A DNA stretch of 36,964 nucleotides from a virus. Below, piece by piece: positions 23,087-31,277 of the stretch. Within the stretch, counting starts at the first letter, position 1; each line of letters starts with the position of its first letter. The notes beneath the pieces were generated by a model. That model was given only the letters and a program-made list of their open reading frames with translations, was not told the DNA's origin and did no database searches. Location: positions 1 through 36,964 of the IMG/VR virus record IMGVR_UViG_3300042371_000288. One strand, 5' to 3'. The translations under genes were made by a program, and so were the position numbers.

Positions 23087-24928
23087 TTACAGCGCCGCTA
23101 TTATGAACGCAAACAATTCATCATATCTTACACCAAGCCGAGTATGCTCAATTCCTTCATTGTCTATCCATGTGTCAGAACAAAAAACGCCATATTCTTC
23201 TGCATTTAATCCTTCATTCTCAAATACTTGTTTTACATCTTGAGCAATAACGCCAACATGAATACGTGCTTCACTTCCTTTTAACGCTACAGCATCTTTA
23301 AATTTAAACCGTTTAATCATTCCTTTTAATGCTTTAGCTACGCGCATTTCAGCATCATTCAAATCATCAATATCTTGTTTTGCGTTAGCGTCGGAGGTAT
23401 TGATTGTGCCAGTTGTTGCGTAAACAACAGTCCATCTAAAAGATGAATTACCTAAGCTGCGCGTGTTGTCAGTTGCGGGAGCGATTGCGCTGTTAATTGT
23501 AAAGCTATTGGCTTGTATTTGAACAGTGCCAGAATAGAACGCTAATACGCCATTACCAACTGAACCAGTGCCGGCAGATGCAATAATTCTTGAATCATAA
23601 TCTATGGCATTGCCAGACGTGTTGAAGTCAATATATGACGAACCAGATGCAGTTGTAGAACCAAGATCAATGTGACTATTAGCTGCTGCAATCGCAAAAG
23701 AATCATTTGTGAGTGTAACAGCGCCAGATTCTAAAACATTGCCGGTGCATTGAGGAATTGAAAAACCTCTATCTACTGTGCTGGCCGCTTGCGCCACTAA
23801 AACAGTGCTATCAGTTCCAATGGCGTGACCGCCATTTGTTGCTGCAATCCGAATTGCATTGCGCCATGTTACCGTTGCTGACGGCAAATTAGACAGAACA
23901 ATGCCCGCGTCGGTTTGCGTGCCTCTGACATTACCGCCACCCACTACCTGTATGCCTGACCTGTAATAGGTAGATGATCCAGTTGCACAAGATGAGTTAA
24001 ATTCAGCGGCGGTAACGTTAGTTGTATTTAACGCTCCGGCATATATTCGACCGTAGAAGTTACCTCCAAAATATCCGCCTTTTGCTAATGCCGGATTCGA
24101 GGAACTAGTACCACCGTCGCCAGTTGCGCTCTGTGATACGCCCACAACGCCAACATAGTTACGATCAGGATTTGCGCTTTCAGTTATAGCATCTTGAATC
24201 AAAACGGCTTCTATTGCGTGCCTACCGCCTTGCGTACCAGTGCCGCCAAAAGAATGTTCAACAAGTAATCCGTCTACTTTTGTGCCGTTTGCATCAGGCG
24301 ATGCGTCTAACTGATCGGATGCAATTTTGATTCTGTTATATTGAAGCGTAGAGGAGGACGCTGTGCCAGTGTTACCACCAAGCAATTCAATACCGAAACC
24401 TTTGGTTTCTTGGTTATCCAGTCCTTCGCCAGTGCCGCCAGCAAATAAATAAAAGTTTCTTCCAGAATTAGAAACGGTTCCTCCATTTGCGTAAATTCTT
24501 GCGCCAGCTTCATACGAAAATCTGGCAGTGCTTGGAATCGTAAGCGTGCCAGAAGTGATAGCATAATCACCACCAGCCAAATCCACGGGAACATAGATCG
24601 TTTTTCCGTTCGCAGACGCAATGCAATTTGTTAATGCTGTGAGATTATTGGTTGTTCCATCGCCTACAGCGCCAAAATCTTTTACAGAAACGCAATCGCC
24701 AAAACCATCAGAAATAAGCCTTGGCGTTGCGTTTGCGAACTGCGTTCCATCACTGGATACAGCAAAAGTGCTAGAAGTCGTTACACTTGCACCGCTGCTA
24801 CTCAGTTGCAAACCGGTAGGGTTGCCGTTTCCATCTTGAACGGTTTTCAAGGTAGACGTAATTCCACCAGGGACTTGCAATAACCCGTCAAAGGTTTGAT
24901 TTATCTGCTGATTAGATAGATTGGACAT
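23087..24928 (-). CDS. Tailspike with pectate-lyase-like repeats and S74 self-cleaving chaperone
   Basis: 613 aa. Residues 1-70 are an attachment module (LSNQQINQTFDGLLQVPGGIT). DGFGDCVSVKDFGAVGDG (74-91) marks the start of a right-handed beta-helix as in polysaccharide-binding or depolymerase spikes. The central part is Gly/Ser/Thr-rich strand repeats. From about 508 comes a peptidase S74 chaperone: S512 and K517 (TSDANAKQDI) are the usual Ser-Lys pair for self-cleavage before S512, followed by IAQDVKQVF and a C-terminal coil. It is unusual in sitting between fiber-like 24956 and gp4. Confidence 0.85.
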   Translation of the reverse strand: MSNLSNQQINQTFDGLLQVPGGITSTLKTVQDGNGNPTGLQLSSSGASVTTSSTFAVSSDGTQFANATPRLISDGFGDCVSVKDFGAVGDGTTNNLTALTNCIASANGKTIYVPVDLAGGDYAITSGTLTIPSTARFSYEAGARIYANGGTVSNSGRNFYLFAGGTGEGLDNQETKGFGIELLGGNTGTASSSTLQYNRIKIASDQLDASPDANGTKVDGLLVEHSFGGTGTQGGRHAIEAVLIQDAITESANPDRNYVGVVGVSQSATGDGGTSSSNPALAKGGYFGGNFYGRIYAGALNTTNVTAAEFNSSCATGSSTYYRSGIQVVGGGNVRGTQTDAGIVLSNLPSATVTWRNAIRIAATNGGHAIGTDSTVLVAQAASTVDRGFSIPQCTGNVLESGAVTLTNDSFAIAAANSHIDLGSTTASGSSYIDFNTSGNAIDYDSRIIASAGTGSVGNGVLAFYSGTVQIQANSFTINSAIAPATDNTRSLGNSSFRWTVVYATTGTINTSDANAKQDIDDLNDAEMRVAKALKGMIKRFKFKDAVALKGSEARIHVGVIAQDVKQVFENEGLNAEEYGVFCSDTWIDNEGIEHTRLGVRYDELFAFIIAAL

Positions 24929-24955
24929 GCTTTAATCCGATGGTGCTTTTACAAA

Positions 24956-25591
24956 TTAAGCGAGCAGTATTTTTTTCCAAGCGCCGTTGTAGATGTAAAA
25001 GTTGTTGTTAGTGGTGTCGTAATACATCGGAACGCGGCCCGCTACGGCGGTTGGTACGCCAGAGGGTGCGCCACCAGCGGCTGGAATGTAGAAGAAGCCA
25101 CTCGTCATGCCTGTGTTGCCGGACGTGCCGTAGATATTTCCGACGTTATCAATCCGCATCCTTTCATTAGGCGTACCTGCATTGGAATTACCAAAAGAAA
25201 GATACGTGTTGCCGCCGCCGCCTGACTGAATATAAGCGTATCTATTATCTGAAAAATCAAAAGTGCTGGTTATAAAGGTTAGTTCTGACAATGGCGTGCC
25301 TGAACCATTCCTATTTTGAATAATGGTTCTAGTGGTGCCGTCTTGATCCTGTCGAATATGCAGTTTTGAAGCCGGAGAAAGCTGCCCAATGCCGACGTTA
25401 CCTGTAGAATTGATAACAAAAGCAGTGTTGTCAGGGTTAGTATCATCTTCAACCAACAGCGCATTACCTGAACCAGTTTGCGTAATTCTTAATGCGTTGG
25501 TTGACGTGTTGACTGCTATAACTTGACTGTTAGTAACAGTTAAATCAGCAACCGTTGCGGAAACTCCCCACGAACCAATCCAACCACTCAT
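24956..25591 (-). CDS. Fiber-like virion protein (211 aa)
   Basis: It contains GNVGIGQLSPASKLHI (about 64-79), a widespread phage/adhesin fiber repeat, followed by ERMRIDNVGNIYG and a C-terminal domain with PTAVAGRVPMYYDTTNNNFYIYNGAWKKI, like a fiber tip. There is no enzyme domain. It overlaps the previous gene by 4 bases and precedes the tailspike, so it may be an adaptor, head fiber or second adhesin. Confidence 0.7.
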   Translation of the reverse strand: MSGWIGSWGVSATVADLTVTNSQVIAVNTSTNALRITQTGSGNALLVEDDTNPDNTAFVINSTGNVGIGQLSPASKLHIRQDQDGTTRTIIQNRNGSGTPLSELTFITSTFDFSDNRYAYIQSGGGGNTYLSFGNSNAGTPNERMRIDNVGNIYGTSGNTGMTSGFFYIPAAGGAPSGVPTAVAGRVPMYYDTTNNNFYIYNGAWKKILLA

Positions 25592-25941
25592 GCTGTCACC
25601 TCGTAAATCACAGCGCCGGAACCGGAAGCCCGACTAATACGCAATGCCATCAAACGGCCATTAAAAACGTCTGTCACAGCCGTTGAAGCCGCTACTGTAC
25701 CACTCGGCCAGAACTGCCAGTTTGCGGTTCCTGCGTTCGCGTATGCGTTCGGAGTGGTAGAGAATTCCAGCGTTCCGGTGGTTGCAGACGGACACTTAAT
25801 CGTAACGGTCAGCGGGTAAGCCATTTCAGACGTGTCTAAAACCACCGCCGTTGCACTGCTAACGGTGCCGGACAGCGATGCAGCGACGTTATTAGAATCA
25901 ATCGCTGGAATTTGAACGGGTACAGTATATTGCTCAGGCAT
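25588..25941 (-). CDS. Small virion-type beta protein (117 aa)
   Basis: VPVQIPAIDSNNVAASLSGTVSSATAVVLDTSEM and a set of later strands (LTVTIKCPSATTGTLEFS) suggest a small beta-sandwich. Place near the capsid genes suggests a decoration or fiber base protein. No family recognised with certainty. Confidence 0.55.
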   Translation of the reverse strand: MPEQYTVPVQIPAIDSNNVAASLSGTVSSATAVVLDTSEMAYPLTVTIKCPSATTGTLEFSTTPNAYANAGTANWQFWPSGTVAASTAVTDVFNGRLMALRISRASGSGAVIYEVTA

Positions 25942-25963
25942 GGTTTATCTCAGGATAGAAATT

Positions 25964-26095
25964 TCAGTTTGTACAGCGCCGTTTGATAGGTTGCAACGGC
26001 TTCATCAATATGTGAGCGGCAAATGATCGCGTTTTAAGATGCTCTCTGTGAGCAATTTCACGCGCTAGAAATAGTAGAGCGATTAACTCCTTCAT
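25964..26095 (-). CDS. Small helical protein, probably frameshifted (43 aa as read)
   Basis: MKELIALLFLAREIAHREHLKTRSFAAH is a typical start of a small phage protein. The frame then turns into atypical residues (ILMKPLQPIKRRCTN) and stops at 25964. In another frame the same DNA gives IDEAVATYQTALYKLKFLS and stops at 25950, eight bases before the next start, the more natural ending. The ATG overlaps the upstream stop by 4 bases, so the start is sound. Either a frameshift mutation, a sequencing error or programmed slippage near CACATATT (26011-26018) is possible. Confidence 0.5.
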   Translation of the reverse strand: MKELIALLFLAREIAHREHLKTRSFAAHILMKPLQPIKRRCTN

Positions 26096-26301
26096 TCGTC
26101 ATCCGTTTTGCGCGGTCTGCCACGCTTTTTTACTTCCTCTTTAACTTCTTCAACAATATCGGCTGACTCTTTAACGCCAGAGTGCCAATCAGTGTTAGAA
26201 ATCCATCCGATTGCAGCTAGTCGTGAGTATTCTGCAATATCTTCAATTACAACTGACCAGTCATAACGGTGTGGATGGTGCATTACAGTCGGAAAGTCCA
26301 T
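26092..26301 (-). CDS. Small protein with AT-hook-like end (69 aa)
   Basis: It has a GAGG ribosome-binding site and is the first gene after the terminator at 26313-26344. The first 45 residues are alpha/beta (MDFPTVMHHPHRYDWSV) and the end is VKKRGRPRKTDDE, where RGRP in a basic context matches an AT-hook core. That could bind AT-rich DNA or simply be a basic tail. Proteins of this type are common next to phage coat genes, with unknown function. Confidence 0.6.
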   Translation of the reverse strand: MDFPTVMHHPHRYDWSVVIEDIAEYSRLAAIGWISNTDWHSGVKESADIVEEVKEEVKKRGRPRKTDDE

Positions 26302-26312
26302 GATTACCTCAG

Positions 26313-26344
26313 TAATTAAAGAAAAGGGGGAGCGAACTCCCCCC
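26313..26344 (-). terminator. Strong intrinsic terminator after the coat/decoration genes
   Basis: On the minus strand a 7-bp stem GGGGGAG / CTCCCCC closes a TTCG tetraloop and is followed by TTTTCTTT. The tetraloop, GC stem and U-rich tail make a textbook terminator. It lies right after the 124-aa gene. Confidence 0.9.
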
Positions 26345-26356
26345 GTTCAATCCCTG

Positions 26357-26731
26357 TTATGCGCTCAGGGGTATAGCGCCAGAGTTAGCCGGTGAGTTCA
26401 CGAGGAAGTCAACGGTGCTGGATGGCAGCGGGTATGCGCGAACAACGAGTAGCGTATAACCCGTATTGCCTGGCGTAAGAGCGCCAGCGGTGGGATTCAG
26501 CACTCGCACTTTCAGCGTGTTAGCCGCTGAAACATAAGCGCCAAGCATGATGGTTGCGTTACCCGTTGAACCTTCCGCAAACACAAAGTCATTTACATCA
26601 AGTCCATTGATGGTGACGGTGTACTCTGCGGAAAGGTTTGCACTAATGCTAGTGCCGGTAATACTAAAACCAACAACTGACTGAGCGCGTATGCCGGATT
26701 CGGCTACGATATTTGGGCCTGGATTTGCCAT
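26357..26731 (-). CDS. Putative capsid decoration / head protein (124 aa)
   Basis: AGGAG lies nine bases before the ATG. The protein is short-strand, Ser/Thr/Ala/Val-rich, with a symmetrical beta pattern (QSVVGFSITGTSISANLSAEYTV..., LKVRVLNPTAGALTPGNTGYTLLVVRAYP). It is made right after the coat gene from the same terminator-flanked unit, so it is likely made in large amounts. A head decoration or stabilising role is inferred from place and size. Confidence 0.6.
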   Translation of the reverse strand: MANPGPNIVAESGIRAQSVVGFSITGTSISANLSAEYTVTINGLDVNDFVFAEGSTGNATIMLGAYVSAANTLKVRVLNPTAGALTPGNTGYTLLVVRAYPLPSSTVDFLVNSPANSGAIPLSA

Positions 26732-26746
26732 TTCAGATACTCCTAA

Positions 26747-27988
26747 TTAACCAGTGACGCGGGTAGCAAGTTCAGGATAGATCGTTGACCAGCCGTAAAG
26801 CACGTCAAGACGTGTCGGCAACTGGTCAGAATTGATGTCGTACTGACGTACCAGACGAATAGACAGGCCATCGGCGGAAGCCCTACCAGCCATGTCAACG
26901 CCCTGCGGAAGCAGAAGATCAGCGGTGCCGAGAGCAAAAGCATCCTTGTGGAACGCCAATGCGTTAGGAACCGATACAGCCGCGCCGGTAGATCCTGACA
27001 GGATGGTTGCAGTGCCAGAACCGATAGTGCCGGTGCTGGAAGTGACGTTCTGGAACTGGCCACTGAACACTGGAACAGGGAAGATGCTCAGTGAAGTGCT
27101 AGAGCCAGGTGCGTCAGCGGTAACAACGAAGTTACGCAATGCGCCGGTAGATTGGCGGTTCTGCGGGTTGACAGCGTAAACGCCAGGAATCGTGAATACG
27201 GTTCCTTTGGTCAGGGTGCCAGATGTAGAGGAAACCGCCAGCGTGAACGTTGACTGCGCGTTGTTCTGTACGCTTCCGCCAGCCTGCGCGGATACGGTGA
27301 ACGCGGTGGCAGTACCAGAAGTGAAGTTGCCGACGTTTTGATCCATTGCGAAGTTGAAACCTAGCGTAGAATCGCCCAACGCGCCCTTGTTGAAAATGCG
27401 CGAAATGGTGCCAGCCGGATTAAACAGGTTAGTCAAGCCGCTGACGATACCAACTTCGATAGTCGGATCAACGATGAAGCTACGATCCTCGTCAACCGGA
27501 GCGGCTTCCTGATTTAGTCTAGCGCGTGCGTCAAGAATGGCCTTAGTCGCCTGAGCCAACGTCGGGGTGCCGGTAAGCTGGCCGACAGTTCCGGTCAGAT
27601 TGTAAACGTTCTTGAACTGCTGCAAACCATCGTAGTCTATTTTGTTTGCAATAGCTGCAACGGCTGGCTTGATGAACCGGTCAGAAAAGTCTGAGATATT
27701 CAGAGACAAATCTTGAGTGGTGAAAGCCATATCCACACCGAACTGGGTATCCAGCGTCAGCGGAACATAGGTTTCAACTGCGGATTCAATCTGAAGCGCG
27801 GGGCCGGAGCGACCGACATAACGCGGTGGCTTCCTACAGTTTATAGTAGTGCCGATTTTCGCGCCTTCAATAGCGAATTTATTATCGTATTGGCGGTTGA
27901 CGGCTTTGGTGAAAACCAACTGGTTGGTGAGAACTCGCAGGGCCTCATTAGTAATCATGCTGATAGTCAGCAGATTGTTACTCGCCAT
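26747..27988 (-). CDS. P22-type major coat protein
   Basis: 413 aa, near P22 gp5 (430). It matches the family from the start (TISMITNEALRVLTNQLVFTKAVNRQYDN..GAKIGTTINCRKPPRY) and through DTQFGVDMAFTTQDL and FIVDPTIEVG. Residues about 235-345 form a Ser/Thr/Gly-rich insertion that corresponds to the I-domain position of P22 coat. The HK97-like core assembles the capsid. AGGAG lies eight bases upstream. The gene stands behind a terminator and a candidate promoter of its own. Confidence 0.92.
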   Translation of the reverse strand: MASNNLLTISMITNEALRVLTNQLVFTKAVNRQYDNKFAIEGAKIGTTINCRKPPRYVGRSGPALQIESAVETYVPLTLDTQFGVDMAFTTQDLSLNISDFSDRFIKPAVAAIANKIDYDGLQQFKNVYNLTGTVGQLTGTPTLAQATKAILDARARLNQEAAPVDEDRSFIVDPTIEVGIVSGLTNLFNPAGTISRIFNKGALGDSTLGFNFAMDQNVGNFTSGTATAFTVSAQAGGSVQNNAQSTFTLAVSSTSGTLTKGTVFTIPGVYAVNPQNRQSTGALRNFVVTADAPGSSTSLSIFPVPVFSGQFQNVTSSTGTIGSGTATILSGSTGAAVSVPNALAFHKDAFALGTADLLLPQGVDMAGRASADGLSIRLVRQYDINSDQLPTRLDVLYGWSTIYPELATRVTG

Positions 27989-28092
27989 GGTGTGACTCCT
28001 GTAATAGCGAAAAAAGATAAAGTGATTAGCCTTATGTTTTTTCCCGCCGGTAGGAGCCTATCCTTCGAATGACCAGGGTACTGCCTGACAAT

Positions 28093-28112
28093 CTATCTCG
28101 GCAAAAAGATAG
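28093..28112 (-). promoter_or_regulatory. Hairpin in the coat gene leader
   Basis: CTATCT / AGATAG forms a 6-bp stem with an eight-base loop in the untranslated leader between the candidate promoter and the coat start. It may protect the message or affect translation. Confidence 0.3.
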
Positions 28113-28126
28113 AAAGACGTGCCGTT

Positions 28127-28135
28127 TTTATATCA
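28127..28135 (-). promoter_or_regulatory. Candidate extended -10 promoter for the coat gene
   Basis: Minus strand TGA-TATAAA matches an extended -10 (TG-n-TATAAT, five of six). No good -35 is present because the upstream sequence is the terminator's U-tract. Transcription would start near 28120 and give a leader of about 130 bases. Confidence 0.4.
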
Positions 28136-28139
28136 CAAA

Positions 28140-28175
28140 ATCAAAATAAAAAAAAGCCCATCATTGCGACGGGCT
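28140..28175 (-). terminator. Strong intrinsic terminator after the scaffold gene
   Basis: AGCCCGTC-gcaat-GATGGGCT is an 8-bp stem (one G-U) with a five-base loop, followed by a run of eight T on the minus strand. It separates terminase/portal/scaffold from coat. Confidence 0.9.
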
Positions 28176-28198
28176 AAGAGGGGTGGGAACGTAAACTT

Positions 28199-29074
28199 TT
28201 AACGTTTCATCATCGCCTGGCGACGTGCTAAATCTTCAGCATTACGCGCTGCAATATATTCCTCGGTACTCATTTCAGAATAGGATTTCTCGTTACGCGG
28301 TGGTTTACCTGTTGCACTAATCGGGCGTATGGGTTGCGGCGCTCTGCTAGCTTGTTTTGCCGGTGTGCCGATAATCTCGGCTAACTTCATGCCAGCTTGA
28401 ATGGGATTCATGCTTGCAATTTGGTAAGCAACATCCAAATTGCGCCCCAGTGTGTAAGCAATCTCAGGGCCGTTATCCAGACCCAACAATGCTTGGCGAA
28501 TCGTTGGGTTATTGGCTAGTCTAGGATCAGATGTAATTTGCTCAATCACCGCGTCATAATCCGCGTGTTTTGCTCTTGTGGCGGCTTCCGCTTCAACCAA
28601 TCGAGCCTGAGCCTGTGCCGCTGCTTGCGCCTGTTCGCGTTGCTGATATTCCGCCGCAACTGCCTGTCTTGCTTCCTGAATCGCTGACTCGCGTGTGTAC
28701 TGCATCATTGCGTCAATATAACGCGGATCGTACTGGCCGCCAGCAAATTGCGACGGGTCAGGCGGCATAATGCCTTGAGGCTCTGGAGCCGTCTGCGGCA
28801 TATACTGACGCATCATGGATTCTTGCTGTTCCAGTATCTTTTCAAGTCGTTCAGCCTGTCGTCTGGCCTCGTGCTTGTCTCGGGTCAGTTCATCAATGCG
28901 CCGCTTGTACCACGGATCCTTTTTTGAATCGTCAGCGTCTGCTAATTCCTCGTTAGCCTGATCCTGCTCAAGTGATTCCGATTCAATCTCGGACGGATCA
29001 CTGGCTGCATCTTCTACGGTTTCTGTAGTCAGATTATCGTCTACTGTCTCAAAGACTGCATTTTCCTCTGTCAT
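28199..29074 (-). CDS. Scaffolding protein
   Basis: 291 aa, between portal and coat as in P22. The first 55 residues are very acidic, then a long Gln/Glu/Arg/Ala-rich region (about 55-170: RRQAERLEKILEQQESM, AAEYQQREQAQAAAQAQARLVEAEAATR) predicts coiled coil, and the C-terminus is basic (RRQAMMKR). This charge layout is usual for scaffolds that bind coat protein by their C-terminal helix. It would guide capsid assembly and then leave. Confidence 0.82.
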   Translation of the reverse strand: MTEENAVFETVDDNLTTETVEDAASDPSEIESESLEQDQANEELADADDSKKDPWYKRRIDELTRDKHEARRQAERLEKILEQQESMMRQYMPQTAPEPQGIMPPDPSQFAGGQYDPRYIDAMMQYTRESAIQEARQAVAAEYQQREQAQAAAQAQARLVEAEAATRAKHADYDAVIEQITSDPRLANNPTIRQALLGLDNGPEIAYTLGRNLDVAYQIASMNPIQAGMKLAEIIGTPAKQASRAPQPIRPISATGKPPRNEKSYSEMSTEEYIAARNAEDLARRQAMMKR

Positions 29075-29098
29075 AACGTTATCCCCTGTTGTGTTGAA

Positions 29099-31264
29099 TT
29101 ATTCAGACTCGCCAGGCTTTGCTTCGCCGGTAAGTGCTTCTGTATCTGCTTCGCGTGTCATGCTGCCAGCGCCTCTAGCAGGTGACGGTGCGCCGCCTTG
29201 TGGTTGTGGCTTTTGTACGGGTTGCTCTAGTTGCGCTTCCAGCCGCTCAAATTCAGGTTGTTGCTCAAGTGATTGTTGAGTGCCGATACCCATCATAAGC
29301 ATGATGTTGTCCCTTACAGCCGCTTGTAACTGGCTGTCCGTCATCATGATCTTGCCTTCAACTTCCATTCGTTTTGTTTCAGAGTCAAACCACTCGCGTT
29401 CCTTTTCTTGAAGCAAGATTGCACGCTGATCGCGTAGCTGTTGCATCTCTGCGCTCATTTGCTCCATCTGATCGGCCATCTGTTCGATCATCTGTTGAGC
29501 CTGCATAACTTGCGGATCTACCTTGTCACCGCCAGCTATTTGCTGGAGTTGTGGAGGCAATAGCATCTGAAGCCTTTTGCTAATTTCCTCTGCACCAGGC
29601 CAATCCATGTTTTTCATCATCAAATCGCCAATAGACTGGAACAACGCGGGATTGGCTTGGGTTAACGCCAGCATCATATTTGCTGCTTCATCGCGTTTAG
29701 TGGCATAGCTTGGGCCTGAATCGCACACCACGTCATATTGACCAATAGTTGGGTTATAGATTGAATCAATCGCTGGGTTATCAGTACCAACAGAAGCTTG
29801 CGGTAGATTAGGATCAAGGTTAACAGTGCGCGGTGTACCATCTTCGCCAAGTATGCGAGCAACGCGAGGCCGATCGTATACTTTTGGGATCATGTCAACG
29901 ATGATGCGCCCACAATGCCGGATTGAACGGTTAAGATTATCCTGATAGTGGAAGTTACCTGTTTCGGATTGCTTTTGTCTAAGCAGTAATGCACGTCCTG
30001 AGGTCTCATTCGATTGAGCGCCAAGTGACGGCTGATAGATACCCATGCTTTGCATAATGTCATTTTCAGCCAATCGGATTGCATCCATAATTGCGCTGCT
30101 TGCTTGCGGCGGCATGGCGCGTTGAGGTGCGCCGACGGGAGTTCCTGCGATGCTGACCGGATCATATTCTAAATATGCAACCGACTCTTTGTTTGCTCGG
30201 CCCCAATTCGGGTCAGTCTCAAACTGACCAGCAACGCCGATAAACGGTGCTTTAGGTGCGAGTGCTACGTTTTCCGCGTTGGCGCTCAAGTAATAGTTGT
30301 ACAGGCGCTGTGCGTCCTTGGCGTTTCTAATCAAACCGGATAAATAGCGTTTACCCTGAACCCATATCTCGTGACCAATAACGGGAATTACAGGAATGTA
30401 TTTAGTCGGTAGTTCGGTACGCTCAAGCACTTTGTCGCCAGTAACTTTGCACCACATGCAACGCTTAGGCTGTATCGTGCGAGAGCGCCCTGTTTCTTCG
30501 TCATAAATTTCCTGAGTCTCGTCGTACTCAAGATAATAATACTCTGCAATGCGTACAGAATCCTTGGTATACCAACCTTGCATGTCCCCATTTCCAGCGG
30601 CCTCAAATGAGGTTTCATCAACATCGGGATACATGCGCATGAATTCATCCTTGCTGATTTCCTCGGCTATGATGCACCATTCAGCATCTGAGCCGTCAGG
30701 CTGTTTGCTGTGTGGGTCAAAGTAAACCTTCATCGGGTCAGGGATGCGGTCTATAAATATATCCTGATCGAATGAAGTATCGTCCACATAATCATTCCGC
30801 ACTCTGAAATAACCTAAACCAGCGTCAACCTGCCACTCGACGGCGGTGTCGTACGCAATACTGGCATTAGAATTGTCTTGTATATGGTGAACCAGTCCCA
30901 TCAAAACCTCGGCGGTTTCTTGGTCTGCACCATCGTTGACCGGCCTGATTCTAATGCTTGGCGTGTTTTGCCGGATTTCGTTGACAACTCTATCCCTAAA
31001 CTGCAATAGCCGATTGACGACCAGCATGGGGCGCTCTTTTCCAGGGCGGTTCCTGTCGTACTTGGCCGCTTCGCTCCACTGATCGCCCAACCTTGCGAAG
31101 CGGATATCGTCAAGCATTTCCTGTCTGACCGTCGCGCTGAATTCAACCGCGTCGCTAAACCGCTGGCGTATTTCCCTGAGAGTTTCTTGGTCAGTGTCGT
31201 CCACGTCGGTATCAGCGCCGAGTCCGAGTGAGTTGTAAATGCTATCGGTATCTAAGTTTGCCAT
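29099..31264 (-). CDS. P22-type portal protein
   Basis: 721 aa, matching P22 gp1 size (725). The core shows FARLGDQWSEAAKYDR, RPMLVVNRLLQFRDRVVNEIRQN, later PFIGVAGQF and SNETSGRALLLRQKQSETGNF, all portal-family marks. The C-terminal 150 residues are helical and Gln/Glu-rich (QMIEQMADQMEQMSAEMQQLRDQ), the counterpart of the long P22 barrel, with a Pro/Gly-rich end. It forms the ring at the packaging vertex and binds gp4. It begins 14 bases after TerL. Confidence 0.93.
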   Translation of the reverse strand: MANLDTDSIYNSLGLGADTDVDDTDQETLREIRQRFSDAVEFSATVRQEMLDDIRFARLGDQWSEAAKYDRNRPGKERPMLVVNRLLQFRDRVVNEIRQNTPSIRIRPVNDGADQETAEVLMGLVHHIQDNSNASIAYDTAVEWQVDAGLGYFRVRNDYVDDTSFDQDIFIDRIPDPMKVYFDPHSKQPDGSDAEWCIIAEEISKDEFMRMYPDVDETSFEAAGNGDMQGWYTKDSVRIAEYYYLEYDETQEIYDEETGRSRTIQPKRCMWCKVTGDKVLERTELPTKYIPVIPVIGHEIWVQGKRYLSGLIRNAKDAQRLYNYYLSANAENVALAPKAPFIGVAGQFETDPNWGRANKESVAYLEYDPVSIAGTPVGAPQRAMPPQASSAIMDAIRLAENDIMQSMGIYQPSLGAQSNETSGRALLLRQKQSETGNFHYQDNLNRSIRHCGRIIVDMIPKVYDRPRVARILGEDGTPRTVNLDPNLPQASVGTDNPAIDSIYNPTIGQYDVVCDSGPSYATKRDEAANMMLALTQANPALFQSIGDLMMKNMDWPGAEEISKRLQMLLPPQLQQIAGGDKVDPQVMQAQQMIEQMADQMEQMSAEMQQLRDQRAILLQEKEREWFDSETKRMEVEGKIMMTDSQLQAAVRDNIMLMMGIGTQQSLEQQPEFERLEAQLEQPVQKPQPQGGAPSPARGAGSMTREADTEALTGEAKPGESE

Positions 31265-31277
31265 TGGGATTCCTGTG

